35,362 nt of DNA. Source: Clostridiales bacterium (GTDB taxonomy: Bacteria > Bacillota > Clostridia > Christensenellales > CAG-138). The notes under the pieces were generated by a model. That model made no database searches, had not been told where the DNA came from, and worked only from the letters and a program-made list of their open reading frames with translations. Shown piece after piece: positions 30,935-35,362 of this stretch. Every line of letters begins with the position of its first letter. The first letter of the stretch is position 1. The stretch covers positions 1 to 35,362 of the forward strand of contig SFNQ01000023.1 in NCBI GenBank assembly GCA_004554165.1. Direction: 5' to 3'. The translations under genes were made by a program, and so were the position numbers.

Positions 30935-32542
30935 TCAGCCCCAAAGCACAGACAGCGCGGGAACCACCTGCTTTTTGCGCGAGATTACGCCTGGCAGAAA
31001 GGCAGAGTGATCCACAACGGCCACATTGAAGGCCTGCTCCACCGTCTCTTCCTCGCCGACGACCAGCAGCTCCGTGCCCTCCCGCAGCACGTCCGTCAGC
31101 ATGAGCAGCAGCAGGTCGTAGCCCTTCTCACTGCGCTCCTTTTCCATGATGGAAACAAACTTGTCGCGGCAGTCGTTGACCGTCAGCGAGTCGAGGCAGG
31201 TCACCTGGCCGATGCCCAGCGAATGCCCGGCGATCTGAAAGCGCTTGAAATCCGAGAACAGCAGCTCCTTCGGATCGTGCGTGGAGAGAGAAACCGCGAA
31301 GATTTCCTTGCCCAGCTGCTCCAGCGACACGCCCGCGTGCCGCGCCATGCGCTCTGCCAGAATCCGGTCGCGCTCGGTGCAGGTGGGCGATTTGAACAGG
31401 ATCGTATCTGAAACAATGCCTGCCGCCAGCAGGCCGGCCAGCTTCGGACTGGGCATGATGCCGTTCTCCTGAAACATGGAGGTCACGATCGTGCAGGTAC
31501 TGCCCACAGGCTCGTTGCGCATATAGACCGGCGCCGCGGTCTGCACGTCCGCAAGGCGGTGATGATCGATGATCTCCACGATCTCCGCCTGCTCAAGCCC
31601 CGGTACGGACTGGGAAATTTCGTTGTGATCGACCAGCACCACGCGCTTGCGGTTTGGCCGGAGCAGATGGTAACGGGACAGCGCGCCAACCACCTTGTCG
31701 TTTTCATCGAGAATGGGGTAGCTGCGAAAGCGGGTTTTCAGAGTGGCCTCCCGCACATCGTCCACATAGTCGTTCAGATGGAAGTGGACCAGGTTCTCCG
31801 TATGGCAGATGCGGGACACCGGCAGCGCCTGGATAATCAGGCGGGCGGCCCGGTAGGCGTCATAGGGCGTGGAGATGACGAGGGTTTTTTCCGCCTCCGC
31901 CAGCAGCTTGCGGTCCACGTCCGCCTGACAGACGATCACGCAGGAGGAGCCCGCCCGTACCGCCGCGCGGAACACCTCCGGCTGATTGCCCAGCAGCACG
32001 ATCGCACCCTTTTGCAGCTCCGTCTCCACACCGGGCAGCGCCACGGTCAGCTCGCCGGAAATCTCCGACACTGCGCCGGAATCCCCGAAAATCTGTCCGT
32101 CGAGATTCGACAGCAGGTTGAACAGCGGAATACCCGTAACCCGCGCATCCTCCACAAAGCCCATTTCATACGCCGCGATATCGCCCGAGGTCAGCATGCC
32201 GAAGAGTCTGCCCTCCTCGTCCGTAACGGGCATGGACTCGATATGGGCGTCGTTTTTTCGCAGCAGGTCCCAGGCATGGTGGATGGTGACGGCGCTGGAG
32301 AGGATCGGCGGCCGGTCAAAGGCCAGATCGCGCACCTGCGTGCGGACGTTGTGCAGATAGGCCGGCGCTTCAAAGCCGAATTTGTCCAGCACGAGCTGCG
32401 TCTGGTCGGAAACAAGGCCAATGCGGGCGGCGCGGTAATCCCGCTCGCCCAGAGCGTTGCGCAGCGACGCATAGGCGATGGCCGCGACGATGGAATCGGT
32501 ATCCGGATTCTTGTGGCCTGTGATATAAATCGGTTCTCCCAT
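30935..32542 (-). CDS. ppaC: Manganese-dependent inorganic pyrophosphatase with CBS-DRTGG regulatory insert
   Basis: 535-residue family II (DHH) pyrophosphatase. The signature GHKNPDTDSI is at residues 9-18 and the DHH motif appears as EIIDHHRLAD. The C-terminal DHHA2 domain includes FAVSLSTHDPKELLFSDFK and IGQVTCLDS. Between the first strands and the DHH motif lie two CBS motifs separated by a DRTGG domain (about 70-245), which bind adenine nucleotides and adjust activity in clostridial homologs. The enzyme hydrolyses pyrophosphate to drive biosynthesis. The start ATG 32540-32542 begins at the conserved GEPIYITGHKNPDTDS, with AGGAG 5 bases upstream. The length matches the long regulated subfamily (about 540). 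Confidence 0.95.
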   Translation of the reverse strand: MGEPIYITGHKNPDTDSIVAAIAYASLRNALGERDYRAARIGLVSDQTQLVLDKFGFEAPAYLHNVRTQVRDLAFDRPPILSSAVTIHHAWDLLRKNDAHIESMPVTDEEGRLFGMLTSGDIAAYEMGFVEDARVTGIPLFNLLSNLDGQIFGDSGAVSEISGELTVALPGVETELQKGAIVLLGNQPEVFRAAVRAGSSCVIVCQADVDRKLLAEAEKTLVISTPYDAYRAARLIIQALPVSRICHTENLVHFHLNDYVDDVREATLKTRFRSYPILDENDKVVGALSRYHLLRPNRKRVVLVDHNEISQSVPGLEQAEIVEIIDHHRLADVQTAAPVYMRNEPVGSTCTIVTSMFQENGIMPSPKLAGLLAAGIVSDTILFKSPTCTERDRILAERMARHAGVSLEQLGKEIFAVSLSTHDPKELLFSDFKRFQIAGHSLGIGQVTCLDSLTVNDCRDKFVSIMEKERSEKGYDLLLLMLTDVLREGTELLVVGEEETVEQAFNVAVVDHSAFLPGVISRKKQVVPALSVLWG

Positions 32543-32588
32543 GGGGACTCCTTTGATCGTCGATAGGGTATGCGGAAGGTATTTTCCT

Positions 32589-32617
32589 ATTGTAATGCAT
32601 TGCGGCAGGAAAAACAA
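32589..32617 (-). promoter_or_regulatory. ppaC promoter
   Basis: On the minus strand: -35 TTGTTT (32612-32617), 17-bp spacer, -10 TACAAT (32589-32594). Confidence 0.7.
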
Positions 32618-32638
32618 GGGCGGAAACTGTCGCAGGTG

Positions 32639-32761
32639 GGGGCGCGGCGCGGGCCGGGCTCTGCCCGGCCCGCCGTGGGCGCGCGGAGAGGGGATAGTCC
32701 TTCTTCCGGGCAGGCGGCTCCGCGCGCCCACGGCAGCGGCGGCAGCCGCGCGCCGCGCCCC
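32639..32761. repeat. GC-rich four-way-junction (cloverleaf) element C
   Basis: Closing stem: GGGGCGCGGCGCG (32639-32651) with 32749-32761, 13 bp perfect. Hairpin 1: GGGCCGGGC/GCCCGGCCC (32651-32671), loop TCT. Long arm 2: 17 bp perfect, 32672-32688 with 32718-32734, 29-base loop. Hairpin 3: GCGGC/GCCGC, loop GGCA (32736-32749). Nearly every junction base is paired. It lies between the divergent ppaC and TIGR01906 promoters. Confidence 0.85.
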
Positions 32762-32767
32762 TGCGCC

Positions 32768-32795
32768 TTGCGCTTTTTTTCAGCTGTGGTATACT
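32768..32795 (+). promoter_or_regulatory. Promoter of the TIGR01906-tsaD unit
   Basis: -35 TTGCGC (32768-32773), 16-bp spacer ending TGG, extended -10 TATACT (32790-32795). The leader to ATG 32869 is about 67 nt. Confidence 0.65.
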
Positions 32796-32868
32796 GGTAA
32801 ACACCATTGCTGGCTCCGCCCGCAGCGCGGGCAGCAGAGAAACAATATAGAAGGAGTTCGGTTCCGGC

Positions 32869-34005
32869 ATGCGCAAACGCCTTTCCGTCCTGCTCGCGGC
32901 CATCGCGTCGATGATCCTCATCCTCACGCTGCTGTTCACCGCAGTGCAGATCGGCATCAATGACCATACCTTTATCAATAATAAGTACAGTGAGCTCGGC
33001 CTGGCCCGGCGGATGGGCATGAGCAATGCAGACCTGGTCAATTCCTGCATCCGCCTGATCGATTACATGCAGGGCAAGGCGGAGAGCATTGACATCGAGG
33101 TAACCGTCAACGGCGAAAAGACGCTCATGTTCGATCAGCCGCAGGAGATCCAGCACATGAAAGATGTGCGCCAGCTCTTTGAGACCTGCAAGCAATACCG
33201 GGATATGGGCCTGTTCGCAATGCTGGTGCTGTATCTTCTGGCGGCCGTGCTGTCCTTTCGCAGTGCGCTGCATACGATTGCCAAGGGCTATCTCTGGGGC
33301 GCATTTGTGATGTTTCTTTTTATCGGCTTCATCGGCACCTGGGCAGCGCTGGACTTTTCGAGCTTTTGGACGGCCTTCCACCAATCGCTGTTCTGGAACG
33401 ACCTGTGGCTGTTTGATCCGACAACGAGCCGCATGATCAACATGCTGCCGGAGACATTTTTTCAGGGCCTTGTGTCGCGTATCGTGATGATGGGCGGCGC
33501 GGCGGTGGTCCTGCTGATCGGCGCGGCGATTTTTGCGCTGGTTACGCTGAAAAAGCGCGAGGCGAAAGCCCGTCAGGCCGCGCAGCAGAAGCGGGCGGCT
33601 GCGGCGAATGGCCAGCGCAGGAAGCCGCCGCAGGAGAACGGCAGGACGGAACGACAGCCGCTGACGGAGGAGGAGCGCCGCGCCCGGGCAGAGCGGCGGC
33701 GTCAATCGCAGGCGGCGGGTCAGCAAAAAAGGAAACAGCAGGCGGATGGCGCTTCGGAAAAGGAGAAGCAGCGGCCGAAAAAGAGCGGAGAGAAGCGGAA
33801 ACGGCCGCAGCAGAGCGAAGCCGGGAAGCCGCGAAAGAGCGCGGGCGCAGCGGCAAAAAGAAAGAAGCGCCCGAGCGCAGGCAATCCCCCGCCCCGGCGC
33901 AAACGGCCGCAGCCGTCCGGGGAAACGGAGATCGATCTTTTCGCGGAGAATGAGGCGCGCATTCCGGAACTGGCCGCTCCTGCGGAGGACCCGACGGAGA
34001 CGTGA
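32869..34005 (+). CDS. TIGR01906/DUF1461 integral membrane protein with long basic tail
   Basis: 378 residues. The first 230 match the TIGR01906 pattern: an N-terminal helix (about 7-29), an extracytoplasmic domain with DHTFINNKYSELG, LVNSCIRLIDYMQG and QPQEIQHMKDVRQLF, then three more helices (about 112-130, 140-160, 200-226) and ETFFQGLVSRI. Function unknown. Family members usually stop shortly after the last helix; here about 145 residues follow, built of Lys, Arg, Gln, Ala and Glu with Pro, ending in a short acidic segment. This tail should be cytoplasmic and could bind nucleic acid or acidic lipids. AAGGAG lies 12 bases before the ATG. tsaD starts 44 bp downstream. Confidence 0.85.
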   Translation: MRKRLSVLLAAIASMILILTLLFTAVQIGINDHTFINNKYSELGLARRMGMSNADLVNSCIRLIDYMQGKAESIDIEVTVNGEKTLMFDQPQEIQHMKDVRQLFETCKQYRDMGLFAMLVLYLLAAVLSFRSALHTIAKGYLWGAFVMFLFIGFIGTWAALDFSSFWTAFHQSLFWNDLWLFDPTTSRMINMLPETFFQGLVSRIVMMGGAAVVLLIGAAIFALVTLKKREAKARQAAQQKRAAAANGQRRKPPQENGRTERQPLTEEERRARAERRRQSQAAGQQKRKQQADGASEKEKQRPKKSGEKRKRPQQSEAGKPRKSAGAAAKRKKRPSAGNPPPRRKRPQPSGETEIDLFAENEARIPELAAPAEDPTET

Positions 34006-34049
34006 TAATGCCGCCCGCTGGCGGCGCTGCGGTGCAAGGGAGAGACGCT

Positions 34050-35099
34050 ATGGACGCAAAGACGCGCTACGAACAATTCAGGCGCCGCGGGCGCGGCGTG
34101 CTGCTGGCCATCGAGACCAGTTGTGACGAAACGGCTGCAGCGGTGGTCGAGGACGGCCGCAGGGTGCGCTCCAACGTGGTACATACGCAGATTCCGCTGC
34201 ACAGGGTCTACGGCGGCGTGGTGCCGGAGATCGCGTCCCGCAATCATGTGGAGATGATTGGCCCCGTCGTGGATCGCGCGCTGGCGGATGCGGGCCTTGC
34301 GCTGTCCGAGCTGGACGGCGTGGCGGTTACGCACGGGCCGGGGCTTGTGGGCGCGCTGCTCGTGGGCCTGAACTATGGCAAGGCGCTGGCCTTCGCCGCG
34401 GGGCTGCCCTTTGCCGGCGTAAATCATATTGCCTCGCATATCGCGGCCAACTATCTGACCTTTCCGGATCTGGCGCCGCCCTTTACCTGCCTGATCGCCT
34501 CCGGCGGGCACAGCCATATTGTGCGCGTCGAGTCGTATCACCGTTTTGCGCTCATCGGCCGCACCCGCGACGACGCGGCGGGCGAGGCCTTTGATAAAAT
34601 CGCCCGTGTGCTGGGCCTCCCCTATCCCGGCGGCCCCGCACTGGAAGCGCTGGCCCGGACAGGCGACCCGCAGGCCATCCGCTTTCACTCCGCGTTCAAC
34701 CAGGGCGCGGGCTTTGATTTCAGCTTTTCCGGGCTCAAGACCGCTGCCGTCAACGAGCTGCACACCAGAAAGCAGCGGGGCGAGACGGTTAAAGCCGAGG
34801 ACCTTGCCGCATCCTTCCAGTATGCGCTCGTGGAGGCGCTCTCCGAAAAGGCTGTGCGCGCGGCATTGCAGTACGGGGACCGGACGCTGGCGCTGGCGGG
34901 CGGCGTCTCCGCCAACACCTGCCTGCGGGAAACGCTGGGACGCAAATGCGAGGGACGTGGCCTGCGCTTCTGCTGCCCGGAGCTTCGCTACTGCACCGAC
35001 AATGCGGCCATGGTGGGCAGCGCGGGCTTTTACCGCCTGCTTGCCGCGCCGCCGGACGGGCTTTCGCTCAACGCGGTGCCGAATCTTTCCATCGTGTGA
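34050..35099 (+). CDS. tsaD: tRNA N6-adenosine threonylcarbamoyltransferase TsaD
   Basis: 349-residue ASKHA-fold enzyme (Kae1/Qri7 family) that, with TsaB and TsaE, transfers the threonylcarbamoyl group from threonylcarbamoyl-AMP to A37 of ANN-decoding tRNAs. Motifs: AIETSCDETAAAVV, VVPEIASRNHVE, GPGLVGALLVGLN, metal ligands in GVNHIASHIAA, ASGGHSHI, DDAAGEAFDKIARVLGLPYPGG and GGVSANTCLRE with a final YCTDNAAMVGSAG. The start ATG 34050 has AGGGAG 6-7 bases upstream; the longer frame overlaps the previous gene and lacks homology. tsaB and tsaE are not in the window. Repeats follow the stop instead of a clear terminator. Confidence 0.97.
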   Translation: MDAKTRYEQFRRRGRGVLLAIETSCDETAAAVVEDGRRVRSNVVHTQIPLHRVYGGVVPEIASRNHVEMIGPVVDRALADAGLALSELDGVAVTHGPGLVGALLVGLNYGKALAFAAGLPFAGVNHIASHIAANYLTFPDLAPPFTCLIASGGHSHIVRVESYHRFALIGRTRDDAAGEAFDKIARVLGLPYPGGPALEALARTGDPQAIRFHSAFNQGAGFDFSFSGLKTAAVNELHTRKQRGETVKAEDLAASFQYALVEALSEKAVRAALQYGDRTLALAGGVSANTCLRETLGRKCEGRGLRFCCPELRYCTDNAAMVGSAGFYRLLAAPPDGLSLNAVPNLSIV

Positions 35100-35108
35100 T
35101 TTTTTTCT

Positions 35109-35201
35109 GTTCTTTCTTTGAAAAGAAAGAACCAAAGGAACTTCCAATGGCGGCAAGCGGGGAACGCCGGAAGGAAGACAACCTTCGTTTATCGTTGCAA
35201 G
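35109..35201. repeat. Dispersed intergenic repeat, copy 2
   Basis: GTTCTTTCTTT (35109-35119) pairs with AAAGAAAGAAC (35122-35132), followed by CAAAGGAACTTCC, ATGGCGGCAAGCGG and AACCTTCGTTTATCG. Bases 35139-35201 match 35300-35362 at 61 of 63 positions. Confidence 0.85.
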
Positions 35202-35270
35202 GCGGCTCTTCCCCGCTCTCTTGAGGAGCAAAAGGACCTTTCAACGAACGCTTGAACGATTTGTTTTTTC

Positions 35271-35362
35271 TGCTCCTTTTTTAAAAGAAGAACCAGAGAA
35301 ACTTCCAATGGCGGCAAGCGGGGAACGCCGGAGGGAAGGCAACCTTCGTTTATCGTTGCAAG
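35271..35362. repeat. Dispersed intergenic repeat, copy 3 (runs to the window edge)
   Basis: Same block order as copy 2, 161 bp further on, with a more diverged A/T-rich hairpin at its start. It reaches the last base, so its full extent is unknown. The spacer between copies (35202-35270) holds no gene. Confidence 0.8.

Overview
The window looks like chromosomal DNA around the replication origin of a high-GC, strictly anaerobic, endospore-forming Firmicute of the class Clostridia, probably a gut organism. The support is dnaA, dnaN, parA and parB with two perfect parS palindromes, a CwlD-type spore-cortex amidase, a PerR-rubrerythrin oxidative-stress pair, an FMN riboswitch in front of an ECF riboflavin transporter, a DUF951 protein, a family II pyrophosphatase with regulatory domains, and vegetative promoters close to TTGACA/TATAAT with clear Shine-Dalgarno sequences. 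The exact order is inference; no rRNA, tRNA, CRISPR array or insertion-sequence transposase was seen.

Layout, left to right. 1-2753: tandem repeats, then walJ-rlmH (-) divergent from ispE (+). 3043-6060: an OmpR-type two-component system (+). 6209-8151: cwlD (-) and the riboswitch-controlled ribU (-), separated by a cluster of DnaA-box-like sites. 8182-9250: perR-rbr (+). 9645-15305: leuS and two tandem paralogous DUF6056-like membrane proteins (-). 15556-16995: a small membrane protein and lgt (+). 17012-22683: the origin block on the minus strand, in the transcriptional order dnaA, dnaN, a lipoprotein, parA, parB, with one parS inside the parA promoter and one at the parB end. 23048-25928: alpha/beta hydrolase, DUF951, two signal peptidases I and a small protein (+). 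26222-28453: an amidohydrolase (-) divergent from a sirtuin (+). 28678-32617: a nucleoside kinase and a pyrophosphatase (-). 32768-35099: a TIGR01906 membrane protein and tsaD (+), followed by intergenic repeats that run off the window.

The genes are largely housekeeping: origin firing and segregation, translation (leuS, rlmH, tsaD), envelope biogenesis (ispE, lgt, two signal peptidases, cwlD) and redox defence. The most unusual signal is non-coding. Three GC-rich elements of 123-138 bp (15307-15444, 27862-27995, 32639-32761) each fold on paper into the same compact four-way junction: a closing stem, a short hairpin, a long arm and a short hairpin, with almost no unpaired bases at the junction. 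Their primary sequences differ while pairing is kept. Two sit between divergent promoters and one sits in frame inside the sirtuin gene. A fourth locus (1800-1847) is a plain 22-bp hairpin of the same composition, also between divergent promoters. I do not recognise this family.

Other notable points are a parS that fills the spacer of a consensus parAB promoter, a DnaA-box cluster 14 kb from dnaA that matches the consensus better than the dnaA-dnaN gap does, and two genes (ispE, amidohydrolase) whose -10 element sits exactly six bases before the ATG, which predicts leaderless mRNAs.
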